The notes beneath the pieces are model-generated. The model saw nothing but the letters and a program-made list of their open reading frames with translations, had not been told where the DNA came from and made no database searches. DNA of 58,580 bases, taken from positions 1 to 58,580 of the forward strand of contig NZ_JAHLQM010000015.1 of NCBI RefSeq assembly GCF_018919165.1. The letters run 5' to 3'. Positions 44,153-52,925 of the stretch are shown piece after piece. The stretch is from Amphibacillus sp. MSJ-3 (GTDB taxonomy: Bacteria; Bacillota; Bacilli; Bacillales; Amphibacillaceae). Every line of letters begins with the position of its first letter. Position 1 is the stretch's first letter. Position numbers and translations under genes: made by a program.

Positions 44153-45085
44153 CTAATCTCTTAATTTTCTTCCAGTCAAATGGAGGAATACATCCTCTAA
44201 TGTCGGTGTCTGAACATGAACGCCCTTAACCTTCACTTGACATACATTCGCAAGTTCAAATATATCAGCAAATAAATCTTCACCTTTTGAAACAATCACT
44301 TTATAGCCTTGATCAACCTTAACAACTTGTTGAATTCTTCCGTTTTCATTTAATTGGTCAATAAACTGATCGGACTTTTGATGGGCCTCGATTAAAATTG
44401 TATCCTCACTTGATAGAATACTTTTTAGTTCCTCTTTAGTTCCGGAAGCAATGATTTGGCCGTGATCCATAATATAAACGCGATCACAAAGTTTCTCAAC
44501 TTCCTCCATGTAATGACTTGTGTACAAAATGCTCATGCCTTTTCTACGATTTAATTCGCGTACCACCTCTAAAATATGACTTCTTGATTGTGGATCAATA
44601 CCAACTGTTGGCTCATCCATAATCAATAACTCTGGCTCATGCATGAGTGAAACAGCCATATTAATTCTCCGCTTCATCCCACCTGAGTAATTCTTAATCC
44701 GTTCTTTTTTACGATCTGTTAACCCCACTAACTCTAATATTTCATCAATCTTTATTGTTAACTTTTTACCTGATAAACCATATGTCTGTCCAAAAAACTT
44801 CATATTTTCATAGGCGGTTAATTCCTCATATAATGCAATTTCCTGAGGAACGACACCCAAAACAGGTCGAATCACATCAGGTTGCTTAAAAACATCCGTT
44901 CCTTTAAAACGAATATCTCCACTCGTTGGTGTTAATAAAGTCGAAATCATTGAAATCGTTGTTGATTTACCAGCACCATTAGGACCAAGCAAACCGATTG
45001 ACTCTCCCTGACCAAGGTATAAATTTACACCATTAACTGCAGTTGTTCCTTTAAACTTTTTGTGTAAATCATTGACTTGTAGCAT
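44153..45085 (-). CDS. ABC exporter ATPase (LnrL/YfiL-like)
   Basis: A 310-residue ATPase from the ATG at 45085 (MLQVNDLHKKF); a GTG four codons upstream is closer to the AAAGGA site and cannot be excluded. Walker A GPNGAGKSTTISM, Q-loop VPQEIALYEELTAYENMKFFGQTYGL, signature YSGGMKRRINMAVSL, Walker B LLIMDEPTVGIDP and switch His in YTSHYMEEVEKL are intact. It groups with linearmycin/daunorubicin-type export ATPases. It lies about 110 bases after the response regulator and is coupled to the two permeases downstream. Confidence 0.9.
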   Translation of the reverse strand: MLQVNDLHKKFKGTTAVNGVNLYLGQGESIGLLGPNGAGKSTTISMISTLLTPTSGDIRFKGTDVFKQPDVIRPVLGVVPQEIALYEELTAYENMKFFGQTYGLSGKKLTIKIDEILELVGLTDRKKERIKNYSGGMKRRINMAVSLMHEPELLIMDEPTVGIDPQSRSHILEVVRELNRRKGMSILYTSHYMEEVEKLCDRVYIMDHGQIIASGTKEELKSILSSEDTILIEAHQKSDQFIDQLNENGRIQQVVKVDQGYKVIVSKGEDLFADIFELANVCQVKVKGVHVQTPTLEDVFLHLTGRKLRD

Positions 45086-45194
45086 GAAGGCACCCACTTT
45101 CCTTTTTCTTTAAATTTAGTCTACATAAAAAAAGATAGTGTCACCACTACCTCCAGTCATTAGTTATTTAGTTGACCATGACCCCAGTCATTCT

Positions 45195-45827
45195 TTAAAC
45201 AATATGATGACGAATAGCATAAATCGCCAGTTGAGTTCGATCGCGCAGCTCCAATTTATCTAGAATAACAGAGATATGGTTTTTTACCGTTCCAACCGAT
45301 AAAAAGAGTTGCTCTGATATTTCTTTGTTACTTAATCCTTGACCGACACCAATGATGATATCAAGTTCGCGTTTTGTTAACTTCGGATCGATCACTTTTT
45401 TGTGCTCATTTTCCATTATAGCCGGAACAACTTTTGCTGCTACCTGATCCTCGATCGATAACCCACCTTGTAAACAACTCCGGATCGAACGGATTAACTC
45501 TTCCACATCCGCATTTTTTAACATATACCCATTAGCTCCATTTTTAAGTGCTTCTAAGGCATATGCTTCATCATTAAAAGTAGTTAAAATTAAAATTTTA
45601 ATCTTTGGCCAATTTCTCCTTATTTCACGCATCGCTTCAAGTCCTGTCATTTCAGGCATACGAATATCCAAAATAGCTAGATCAAATTGGACTTTCTGGC
45701 AAAGTTCAACTGCCTCTTTGCCATTATTCGCTTCTCCCTTCACCTTTAGTTCTGGGGCCGTTTCAATCATCATTTTTAAGCCTTGCCGAACGAGCGCTTG
45801 ATCTTCTGCTAATAAAATTGATACCAC
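45195..45827 (-). CDS. NarL/LuxR-family response regulator (LnrK/YfiK-like)
   Basis: A 210-residue regulator with an N-terminal receiver domain (ILLAEDQALVRQGLKMMIE; phospho-acceptor Asp54 in DLAILDIRMPEMTG; conserved Lys near 104) and a C-terminal LuxR-type helix-turn-helix near 148-205 (LTKRELDIIIGVGQGLSNKEISEQLFLSVGTVKNHISVIL). It lies 2 bases after the histidine kinase gene and upstream of the ABC genes it probably activates, the order seen in the B. subtilis lnrJKLMN locus. Confidence 0.93.
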   Translation of the reverse strand: MVSILLAEDQALVRQGLKMMIETAPELKVKGEANNGKEAVELCQKVQFDLAILDIRMPEMTGLEAMREIRRNWPKIKILILTTFNDEAYALEALKNGANGYMLKNADVEELIRSIRSCLQGGLSIEDQVAAKVVPAIMENEHKKVIDPKLTKRELDIIIGVGQGLSNKEISEQLFLSVGTVKNHISVILDKLELRDRTQLAIYAIRHHIV

Positions 45828-45829
45828 TT

Positions 45830-46978
45830 TTATTCTCCTTTATCGATTGGAAATGTCCCGATTAGCCGGAATTCACCTTCAACTTGATTAATTTTTAACG
45901 AGCCGTTTAATTGTTCTAACCGCTCTCTCATTGATTGAAGGCCAAAGCCCTCTTCAACCTCCACCTTCTTTTTTAAGGGATGACTAATTTGGAAACGGAA
46001 AAATCGTCCCCCAATAAAATTGAATTCAATGCTTGCCTGCCTTTCGTCACTATGACGCATCATATTTGTTAACCCTTCTTGAACAGATCGGTAAAGAGCA
46101 ACTGACTGGTCATTTGACAGTGGTATTGATAGCGCACCAGATTGCACATGAAACGACACACGCAAATGACTTTCTGCTTCTAATTTACGAATCAGCTGAA
46201 TGACAGCTGTTAATCCTGTTGTCTCTTCACTTCTCAATGCTTTAACAGCTTCTCTCGTCTCATCTAAACTTGTTTGTGCGAGCACCTTTAATTGATCAAA
46301 TTTTTCTTGGAAAGTGATATCTGATGCTTGAATTCGGGCTACTTCAAGTTGCATCAGTAATGCCGTTAATCGATGACCGACTGAATCATGAATATCACGA
46401 GCAACTTGGTTACGTTCTTCTTGGCGAACCATTTTTTCATGGATCAATGTATGTCGTTTTAACTGGCGATATTCTGTTTCAAGTTGTATGTATGTATCAT
46501 TTAACTCTACGTAAGTTTGGTTCGTCCGTCGCCAAATATAGAGCAAGAAGCCGATAAATAGAAGCAGTAAACTAAGATAACTGATCATAAATAGATCGAA
46601 AGTGCGTAAATAAGGAAAGATGACAATAATATATTGAACAAAAAGCTGTATATACAAACGCCAACCTTGTAAATGATCAATTGCTTGTATAGCAATCACC
46701 AAAAGGATTAAGAGAACTAAACCATTAAAGGTTTGTGAGCTGAAGGTGAAAAAAACAAGCATGGCTAGTAATAATAATAAGATTTGGAATAGTCTTGGAT
46801 GCTTTTTTGTTAATGTTAAACAAAAATAGCACGTAAAAAAGATTGCACTTAAGATAATCGTCATCGGATCAAGATCTGTCATATCGCTCTTTGTATATGC
46901 TGCTATAGTCCAAACCGTTAATAAATAAAGTAAATGAAACCAAAATATTAGCATAAGGCACAACCCTTTAATCCTCAT
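45830..46978 (-). CDS. NarL-type sensor histidine kinase (LnrJ/YfiJ-like)
   Basis: A 382-residue kinase with five or six membrane helices in residues 5-150 and almost no extracytoplasmic domain, a short coiled coil, a HisKA_3 dimerisation domain with the phospho-acceptor His197 (ERNQVARDIHDSVGHRLTALL), and an ATPase domain ending with GFGLQSMRERLEQL. Sensors of this compact intramembrane kind commonly detect membrane-active compounds. First gene of the five-gene locus. The start could be a few codons later. Confidence 0.9.
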   Translation of the reverse strand: MRIKGLCLMLIFWFHLLYLLTVWTIAAYTKSDMTDLDPMTIILSAIFFTCYFCLTLTKKHPRLFQILLLLLAMLVFFTFSSQTFNGLVLLILLVIAIQAIDHLQGWRLYIQLFVQYIIVIFPYLRTFDLFMISYLSLLLLFIGFLLYIWRRTNQTYVELNDTYIQLETEYRQLKRHTLIHEKMVRQEERNQVARDIHDSVGHRLTALLMQLEVARIQASDITFQEKFDQLKVLAQTSLDETREAVKALRSEETTGLTAVIQLIRKLEAESHLRVSFHVQSGALSIPLSNDQSVALYRSVQEGLTNMMRHSDERQASIEFNFIGGRFFRFQISHPLKKKVEVEEGFGLQSMRERLEQLNGSLKINQVEGEFRLIGTFPIDKGE

Positions 46979-47130
46979 TTACTATTATTTTAGCATAAAA
47001 ATAAATTTTGTTTGTTAAGTCTTATGGCTAATACGCATGAGTTAATTATTTTTTCGAATCGTTAATTGATTAGTACCTAAATCAGAGAAGGGATTTTTTA
47101 TCACCAACATCAAATATTGTACAACCAAAG

Positions 47131-47148
47131 GACCTCAAAATTGAGGTC
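47131..47148 (-). terminator. Hairpin at the end of the PH-domain gene
   Basis: GACCTCAA and TTGAGGTC form a compact inverted repeat overlapping the end of the gene. The T-tract behind it is poor, so its role as a terminator is weakly supported. Confidence 0.4.
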
Positions 47149-47590
47149 ATTCGGTTAAATCGATTATATGGGGACAGCGTTTCTTAAGTTCAGTGATAAA
47201 ACGGGTCTTTTCACGTGGGGAAACTTTCACACTACCAAAAACAGCTTGTTGATAGAAAAGTTCGATCGCATCCTTAGCCGATAACAATTTATAACCGGAA
47301 AAAATCTCGTTAGTTGGCGCAATCTTTGTCATTGTATGGTAGGGAATCTTACTTCGAAGTAATCCTCCCTTTACTAACAAATAATTTTGATGAAAAACAT
47401 ATTTAATCGAAAAGCACGACCAAATCAAAAATAAGGAAATAAAGAATGTAAGGAGCAGCATCCTAACAATAAGCGTTTGATTAATATCTGTTACTAAAAA
47501 TAATGGCATTAGCATAACCGCATTAACAATTAACAAAGAAATAATAACGAACTTTACATAAAACGCATCTATCTTCGAACGAAATACCAC
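47147..47590 (-). CDS. Bacterial PH-domain membrane protein
   Basis: A 147-residue protein with two N-terminal membrane helices (FVIISLLIVNAVMLMPLFLV and LLTFFISLFLIWSCFSIKY) and a C-terminal bacterial PH-like region (HQNYLLVKGGLLRSKIPYHTMTKIAPTNEIFSGYKLLSAKDAIELFYQQAVFGSVKVSPREKTRFITELK), like the YyaB family of Bacillales. The LLVKGGLLRSKIPYxxI pattern is characteristic. Its function is unknown. It sits between the two-component/ABC locus and the mevalonate operon and is a single gene. Confidence 0.82.
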   Translation of the reverse strand: MVFRSKIDAFYVKFVIISLLIVNAVMLMPLFLVTDINQTLIVRMLLLTFFISLFLIWSCFSIKYVFHQNYLLVKGGLLRSKIPYHTMTKIAPTNEIFSGYKLLSAKDAIELFYQQAVFGSVKVSPREKTRFITELKKRCPHIIDLTE

Positions 47591-47639
47591 GGATAATCAC
47601 TTCCTTTTTAATCAGGCTATATGCTTATCATACCATAAT

Positions 47640-47945
47640 AGAGTTATTTGTTATGACTGGCAAACTAGACTCAATACTTTGATCCAAGGGCTTACCGACA
47701 TACCATCTCCACAATAGGTCATACCTTCCACACCTGTTATAATGAAAGTAATAATTATAGATTAGTCATAACATTGGGAAGAAAAAGGGTAGATTGTAAA
47801 TTTCCCCGATCTCTGACGGAGAATTCCCACTTCAAATTTTGTTAGAAATTTAGTGATTAGATAGTTAATCTTCTAACAGGAAGCTTGTGCCTCAAGCCCA
47901 CCAAGAAGCTAAATAAAAATGATTAAGACAAGCCAGAAACAATAA
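47640..47945. other. Intergenic region with promoter-like and hairpin elements
   Basis: On the plus strand a TATAAT box near 47738-47743 is followed by a closing pair GGGAA/TTCCC (about 47775 and 47835) around a TCTC/GAGA hairpin, then a longer stem TGTTAGAA/TTCTAACA (about 47839-47880) and GCTTG/CAAGC. There is no reading frame. It could encode a small structured RNA of about 150 bases, but I do not recognise a family, so this is only a candidate. Confidence 0.3.
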
Positions 47946-47950
47946 AATAA

Positions 47951-47974
47951 GCGTATATGATCATCCATATACGC
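47951..47974 (-). terminator. Terminator of the mevalonate operon
   Basis: GCGTATATG pairs with CATATACGC around a 6-base loop, followed on the minus strand by TTATTTTATTG. Confidence 0.8.
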
Positions 47975-47982
47975 CCACTAGC

Positions 47983-49071
47983 TTAATCAATCACGACACC
48001 AGTTACGGATACATCCAAAGTTAAAGGTTCAATTCCAGATTCTATCCATGATTGGTAAATTTGTTCAATTTCTGCTGTTTTATTAACAAAAGCAATGCCA
48101 CAATCACCGCCACCCGCTCCTGATGTTTTAGCAGCACCATGGGGGGAGGCTATTTCAATTAGCTTTGTTAAAGTTGGTGTTTCAATGGGAACATCTGCCT
48201 CGATACCAATAAGTCGGAGTACCTCTCGATTTGCTTTTATCCCAGAAAAGATATCTTTAACATTCGCTTGTTCAAATCCTGTAATTACTTTTGCAACTGC
48301 TTGTTGACTCTTTTGCAAAAAAGATTGATAACAGTCTGATTGACCATCTCGCAATTCCCGAACTTTCGTGACCATGGGACCAGTCTGAGCAGACTCCTGA
48401 GTCCAACCGACCAAGAAATAAAGTTCATCTGGTTTCTGAAGAGATTCTATTTTCAATGCTGGCCAATTTGATTGTACCAATGCTTCGACTGATTGTCCTT
48501 GATTTAATTGATCCATCAACCATTCACCATCAAAAGAGCGATAATTTAGCCATCCACCAAAGGTAGAAGCAGCAATATCTGCGCAAGAACCATTACCTTG
48601 TGCTCTAAAATGAGCAATCGAGGCAAGTTTAAAGATGCTTAAGGGATTATTAAGTGTTTGATCCTTTTTGGAAAACTTCAATAAAGCCGTCATGAAAGCA
48701 ACAGAAAGAGCCGCACTTGAACCAAGTCCGTACTTCTTCCCAGATTGTTCATCAAGCTCACTTGTTACAAAAATATGAACAGGTGGGTGTTCTCCCGCAT
48801 AAGCAATAAACGTTTCGATAATATGTTTAATAAAATTTAGCCGGTGATCTTTCTTAGAAAAAAACACCTTGCCTTCTTTTAGCTCCCAACTGACATCCGT
48901 TAATTTTAATTGAGGTAAATCTAGTCGATTGGTTCGATTTGATTGAATATCAACAGATAAATATCGATCGACTGCAACAATTAAACTATCATGATTCGGC
49001 TCCGTTACAGCATATTCTCCTGCAATAAATAACTTTCCTGGTGCATGTACTGTATAGCGCGCATCATTCAT
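47983..49071 (-). CDS. mvaK2: Phosphomevalonate kinase
   Basis: A 362-residue GHMP kinase converting mevalonate-5-phosphate to the diphosphate. I use the ATG at 49071 (MNDARYTVHAPGKLFIAGEYAV) because GGAGAG precedes it; the longer frame adds residues not expected in the family. APGKLFIAGEYAVTEPN, the ATP loop KYGLGSSAALSVAFMTALL, NGSCADIAASTFGGWLNYRSFD and the C-terminal HGAAKTSGAGGGDCGIAFV are typical. It is the last of three genes, 14 bases after mvaD. Confidence 0.95.
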   Translation of the reverse strand: MNDARYTVHAPGKLFIAGEYAVTEPNHDSLIVAVDRYLSVDIQSNRTNRLDLPQLKLTDVSWELKEGKVFFSKKDHRLNFIKHIIETFIAYAGEHPPVHIFVTSELDEQSGKKYGLGSSAALSVAFMTALLKFSKKDQTLNNPLSIFKLASIAHFRAQGNGSCADIAASTFGGWLNYRSFDGEWLMDQLNQGQSVEALVQSNWPALKIESLQKPDELYFLVGWTQESAQTGPMVTKVRELRDGQSDCYQSFLQKSQQAVAKVITGFEQANVKDIFSGIKANREVLRLIGIEADVPIETPTLTKLIEIASPHGAAKTSGAGGGDCGIAFVNKTAEIEQIYQSWIESGIEPLTLDVSVTGVVID

Positions 49072-49085
49072 ATTACTCTCTCCAA

Positions 49086-50066
49086 TCATAGATCTAAATA
49101 TGTAATACCTGGTCCTATTCGGCAAGGATAAATATGTTTAACAACATCCAATTTACTCAACTCATTTAGCAAGCCTTGTTCATCATGTGGTTGACAAACA
49201 ACTTTAACATTTGGACCAGCATCAATCGTAAAGTAAGCTTCTAAACCTTCTTGTCGTAAGGCTTGGACAGATTCCATTACTTTTACTGTAGAACTCTGCC
49301 AATACATAAATGGTGGCTCTGCTCCTAAGGTTGTTGCATGCATCCTTAAGGCGTTTCTCTCTAGCGTTTCCCCTAATAAAGTAAAGTCCCGAGTAGAAAT
49401 GGCCTGCTTAGCTTCAATTAAATCAGCAGCCACAGCCTCTAACCACCCCGTAAAAAAAGGTGAGGTCTCGACCGTTCTTTTCATCCCTTCTCGACTTAGT
49501 ACCTTTTTCACTTCATGGGTGACTTCTATTGATAAAACACGCAGATCCCAAGCATCTTGGGGCAAAAGGGGAACAGCATAACAATCTGAACCATCAGGTT
49601 GTACACCCATCTGCCATTCAACAAAACCACCATAAATAGAACGACTCGCCGATCCGGAGCCTTGACGAGCCATCTGAGATAATTCACGTTTGCTAATGTT
49701 ACTACCTGTTGCCTTCATAGCCGCTGCTGCAAGAGCAGCATAACCAGAAGCTGATGAGGCGAATCCAGCCGCAATCGGTACGTGATTAACCGAATCCACT
49801 CGCGCAAATCGAACTTCTCCAGTAGATGTCCGTACTTTATCTAAAAATGCACTGATTTTTTTTAACTCCTTTGAGTCAACATGCTGCCCGTCTAGGATAA
49901 ACTGATCTTGCTTAAGTGAAGCATCAAATTCAACAGACGTGTCCGTGTAAAACTTGTCTAATGTTATCGACAAACTATTATTTGTTGGTAAGAAGAGGAG
50001 TTCATCACGTTTACCCCAATATTTAATTAAAGCAATATTTGTATACGCACGTGCTTTAGCCTTCAT
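49086..50066 (-). CDS. mvaD: Diphosphomevalonate decarboxylase
   Basis: A 326-residue GHMP-family enzyme making isopentenyl diphosphate. N-terminal ARAYTNIALIKYWGKRDELLFLPTNNSLSITLD, the phosphate loop PIAAGFASSASGYAALAAAA, RQGSGSASRSIYGGFVEW and YFTIDAGPNVKVVC with the catalytic aspartate are unmistakable. It overlaps the end of mvk by 11 bases and is followed by mvaK2, giving the compact mvk-mvaD-mvaK2 order found in many Gram-positive cocci and lactobacilli. Confidence 0.96.
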   Translation of the reverse strand: MKAKARAYTNIALIKYWGKRDELLFLPTNNSLSITLDKFYTDTSVEFDASLKQDQFILDGQHVDSKELKKISAFLDKVRTSTGEVRFARVDSVNHVPIAAGFASSASGYAALAAAAMKATGSNISKRELSQMARQGSGSASRSIYGGFVEWQMGVQPDGSDCYAVPLLPQDAWDLRVLSIEVTHEVKKVLSREGMKRTVETSPFFTGWLEAVAADLIEAKQAISTRDFTLLGETLERNALRMHATTLGAEPPFMYWQSSTVKVMESVQALRQEGLEAYFTIDAGPNVKVVCQPHDEQGLLNELSKLDVVKHIYPCRIGPGITYLDL

Positions 50067-51021
50067 AACTCATCACCTCGTCAACAATTTGACAGTACCA
50101 GGTTTGTGATGCACCAGCATCTTTAAGGGCGTTTTCAATTAGACGTGCTTGCTCAAATGAATCAGACAAAGCGAACATACAGCCACCTCGTCCACCGCCC
50201 GTTAGTTTTGCCCCTAGAGCACCAGCTGCCTTACTCGCTTCTACATAATGATCAAGCCCTGGATCACTGACTCCTAGTGCTTTTAGTTCAACATGAGCTT
50301 GATCGAGTTGTTCCCCCAACTCAATAAGCTCACCTGTTTCCATAGCTTGACGAGCCTGAACAGTCAATGAACCAATTCGAGCAAGCCGCGCCTTCGTTTC
50401 GCTATAGTTTGTTTCGTACCGATCCTTAACACTCGATACGGAAGCATGTGTATCACCGATTCTCCCGGTATCCGCAACAACTATATGCAATGGGCGTGCA
50501 ATCTTGACCTGTTCTGTTAATTCATTTCTCCGAAAAAAAATCGGGTAATCTTGGCTTGTCGCTTCCCGATCAATCCCACTTGGTGTCCCATGGGCATACT
50601 TTTCTGCCAAGTCAACTAACTCCATCAACACTTCATGATTAAGGTCCGCACCAAAGAAATTATACAAACCACGTACCAAAGAAACCGCAATTGCGGCGCT
50701 TGATCCAAGTCCTCGCCCAATTGGAATCAATGAATTCAACTCAATATAAAAATGCTCAAGTGGCTGATTAAGTTTGGCACATACCGCATAAATACACTTT
50801 GCTAAACCATACATTTTTTCAGGCATATCCTCAAGTTCACCGGTGTAAAAGTTACTGGCAAATCGAACCTTCCCAATCGTTGGCCTGACTCTCGTCTCAA
50901 CTGTCAACGTATCAAAAGGAATTGCAATAGCTGGGTGATCATAAACAACCGCATGCTCTCCCATCAATATTAATTTACTATGCGCTTCTCCAACTGCGCT
51001 TTTTCTTGTTGCTTTAACCAT
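50056..51021 (-). CDS. mvk: Mevalonate kinase
   Basis: A 321-residue GHMP kinase phosphorylating mevalonate. It has AHSKLILMGEHAVVYDHPAIAIPF, the glycine-rich loop PIGRGLGSSAAIAVSLVRGLYNFF, AHGTPSGIDREATSQDYPIFF and the C-terminal LGAKLTGGGRGGCMFAL. First gene of the operon. The HMG-CoA synthase and reductase genes (mvaS, mvaA) are not in the window. GAGAGG lies before the ATG at 51021. Confidence 0.96.
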   Translation of the reverse strand: MVKATRKSAVGEAHSKLILMGEHAVVYDHPAIAIPFDTLTVETRVRPTIGKVRFASNFYTGELEDMPEKMYGLAKCIYAVCAKLNQPLEHFYIELNSLIPIGRGLGSSAAIAVSLVRGLYNFFGADLNHEVLMELVDLAEKYAHGTPSGIDREATSQDYPIFFRRNELTEQVKIARPLHIVVADTGRIGDTHASVSSVKDRYETNYSETKARLARIGSLTVQARQAMETGELIELGEQLDQAHVELKALGVSDPGLDHYVEASKAAGALGAKLTGGGRGGCMFALSDSFEQARLIENALKDAGASQTWYCQIVDEVMSYEG

Positions 51022-51355
51022 ATAAGTTAAACCTCTCTTTAAATTAAGCCGATTGGCTAGCTGTTATTCTTTTTTATAATTATAACCATACTAGTATTCA
51101 TAACTATTTCTCTCTATTATATTTTACTTAAGTACCTTTATCAATGTAAATGGATAATCAACCGGATTTAATAGGAAAAGAATGACTTATTTTCTAAATA
51201 TAATCGCGGCATTGGCAGAGTATGATGTTTGTGGGCAAAATATATTCACCCTGGCATTATGTAAAGTGACAGTACTCTAGGTTATGAGCAAGATACAGAA
51301 GGGGAATCTCTTCTTTATACATTCGTTTTAATACAAAACAGAGGAGCGTGCCTGA
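51022..51355. other. mvk upstream region, nothing specific recognised
   Basis: About 330 AT-rich bases between the mvk start and repeat copy F. It must hold the mvk promoter on the minus strand, but I could not pick a convincing -35/-10 pair or operator. Confidence 0.4.
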
Positions 51356-51657
51356 ATAAAGTGAAACTTCATTCAGTGGGGACAGACCTACAGGACCTAG
51401 GTCATACAGGTCTTGCCACAGAACCTGGTAGATCTAGTCTGCCTTCCCCCATTCCCGCTTAATGGGACTGGGACTGGCCATCGAGGACATTTGCGGTTAC
51501 TCGTTCCACCGGAAACATTTGTTACTACCACAAAGGGATGACCTAAGATTCCTTGAACCAATCGGGCCGCTACTGTCAGTTGACCTCCTGCCTACAATGG
51601 TTACCATCCTTCGAATTCCTGAAGTGGGAGTCTTACTGACAATTGCACTGCGATAAA
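51356..51657 (+). repeat. Dispersed intergenic repeat, copy F (+)
   Basis: About 302 bp, from ATAAAGTGAAACTTCATTCAG to GACAATTGCACTGCGATAAA. It has CTACAGGACCTAGGTCATACAGG, CTAGTCTGCCTTCCCCC, GGGACTGGGACTGG, TTGCGGTTACTCGTTCCACCG, GGGATGACCTAAG and the right-hand CTCCTGCCTAC / GTGGGAG pair. It lies about 105 bases upstream of pdxK, opposite in orientation to copy G on its other side. Confidence 0.88.
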
Positions 51658-51763
51658 GCAATATTCCACAGAACAACCTATTTTAAAAAAGATTTAGTGT
51701 ATTTTCGCACAAGGAAAATAGTGTTATAATAAATAGCATGATAATTTTGAGGGGGACAAACTC

Positions 51764-52555
51764 ATGAAGAAAACGTTAACATTAGCAGGATCTGATTCAA
51801 GTGGTGGCGCTGGTATTCAAGCGGACCTAAAAACATTTCAAGAACTTGGGGTATACGGAATGACAGCTCTAACATCGATTGTTTCAATGGAGCCAGCGAC
51901 TTGGAATCATAATGTGACACCAATTGATGTCAATGTTGTAGAGAAACAGCTTGAAACGATTCTATCAATCGGAATTGACGCAATGAAAACAGGCATGCTT
52001 GGTTCTGTTGAGATCATTGAATTAGGTGCTAACAAAATAAAAACAAACCAGCTGAATAATGTCGTGATTGATCCCGTAATGGTATGTAAAGGAGAAGATG
52101 AGGTTCTGCAACCTGAGAATACTGATGCCATGCGTGAACTCCTTTTACCACTTGCAACCATTACAACACCTAACCTATTTGAAGCTGGCCAGCTTGCAAA
52201 AACAGGCCCAATCCATGATATAGATGGTATGAAAGAAGCGGCAGTAAAAATTATAGACCTCGGTGCAAAAAATGTTGTCATAAAAGGTGGAAATGCACTT
52301 GACCACGAACAAGCTATCGATCTTTTCTACGATGGTTCAGAGTTTTCAATCCTAGAAAAGGAGAAAATTGCAGTTCCATATAACCATGGGGCGGGTTGTA
52401 CATTTGCAGCCGCTATTACTGCAAATCTTGCACAAGGAAAATCAGTTAAGGAAGCGGTAATTGTAGCTAAAGACTTCGTTCATGCTGCCATTAAAGATGG
52501 TTTAAAATTAAATGATTTTGTTGGATCCGTCAATCACGGTGCTTATCATAGATAA
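51764..52555 (+). CDS. pdxK: Pyridoxine/pyridoxal kinase (ThiD-like) PdxK
   Basis: A 263-residue ribokinase-fold kinase. It begins KKTLTLAGSDSSGGAGIQADLKTFQELGVYGMTALTSIVSMEP and has DAMKTGML, VVIDPVMVCKGEDEVL, ITTPNLFEAGQL and YNHGAGCTFAAAITANLAQG. The SMEP and CKGEDE segments, and the NHGAGCTF ending, match the Bacillus PdxK branch and differ from the true ThiD at 13752, so a vitamin B6 salvage role is preferred. It is monocistronic, with GAGGGGG before the ATG, and is flanked by two repeat copies in inverted orientation. Confidence 0.9.
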   Translation: MKKTLTLAGSDSSGGAGIQADLKTFQELGVYGMTALTSIVSMEPATWNHNVTPIDVNVVEKQLETILSIGIDAMKTGMLGSVEIIELGANKIKTNQLNNVVIDPVMVCKGEDEVLQPENTDAMRELLLPLATITTPNLFEAGQLAKTGPIHDIDGMKEAAVKIIDLGAKNVVIKGGNALDHEQAIDLFYDGSEFSILEKEKIAVPYNHGAGCTFAAAITANLAQGKSVKEAVIVAKDFVHAAIKDGLKLNDFVGSVNHGAYHR

Positions 52556-52587
52556 ATCATAATTAAAAACAGAATAATCAGAACTCA

Positions 52588-52743
52588 TTTATCGCAGTGT
52601 AACTATCAGTAGCATCCCGATTGGTCCAAGGGCTTTTAGGTCATACCCTTGTGGTAGTAACACATGTTTTCTTTGGGATGAGCAATCACAGTGGGGAATA
52701 GGTGAAGGCAGACTAAACCCCACTGATTGCAGTTTCACTTTAT
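52588..52743 (-). repeat. Dispersed intergenic repeat, copy G (-), short form
   Basis: About 156 bp between TTTATCGCAGTGTAACTATCAG and TTGCAGTTTCACTTTAT. It keeps both inner hairpins in simple form: AATCAGTGGGG / CCCCACTG around TTTAGTCTGCCTTCACCTATT, and CAAGGG / CCCTTG around TATGACCTAAAAG. It lies between pdxK and the end of xylB. Confidence 0.87.
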
Positions 52744-52925
52744 CAAAAGGTTCGGATTATTTGTTTGAAATCAGAAAGGGATTATCAACATATTGAAGAT
52801 CTCTATCAATTACAGATGTAACCTTAGCTTCAAGTTTCTATCATAAGGTATTCACAACTATTTCAGTTGAAAACCCGAGCCCAAATGATGCTTTAATCTA
52901 TTAATTTTGACCGTTTTTTACCTTG

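Noticed and set aside
51462-51656. Reading frames inside repeat copies (also 1011-1280 and 56031-56279)
   Set aside because: They are open by chance in single copies, are not kept between copies, and change frame with the indels of the repeat, so the repeats are treated as non-coding.
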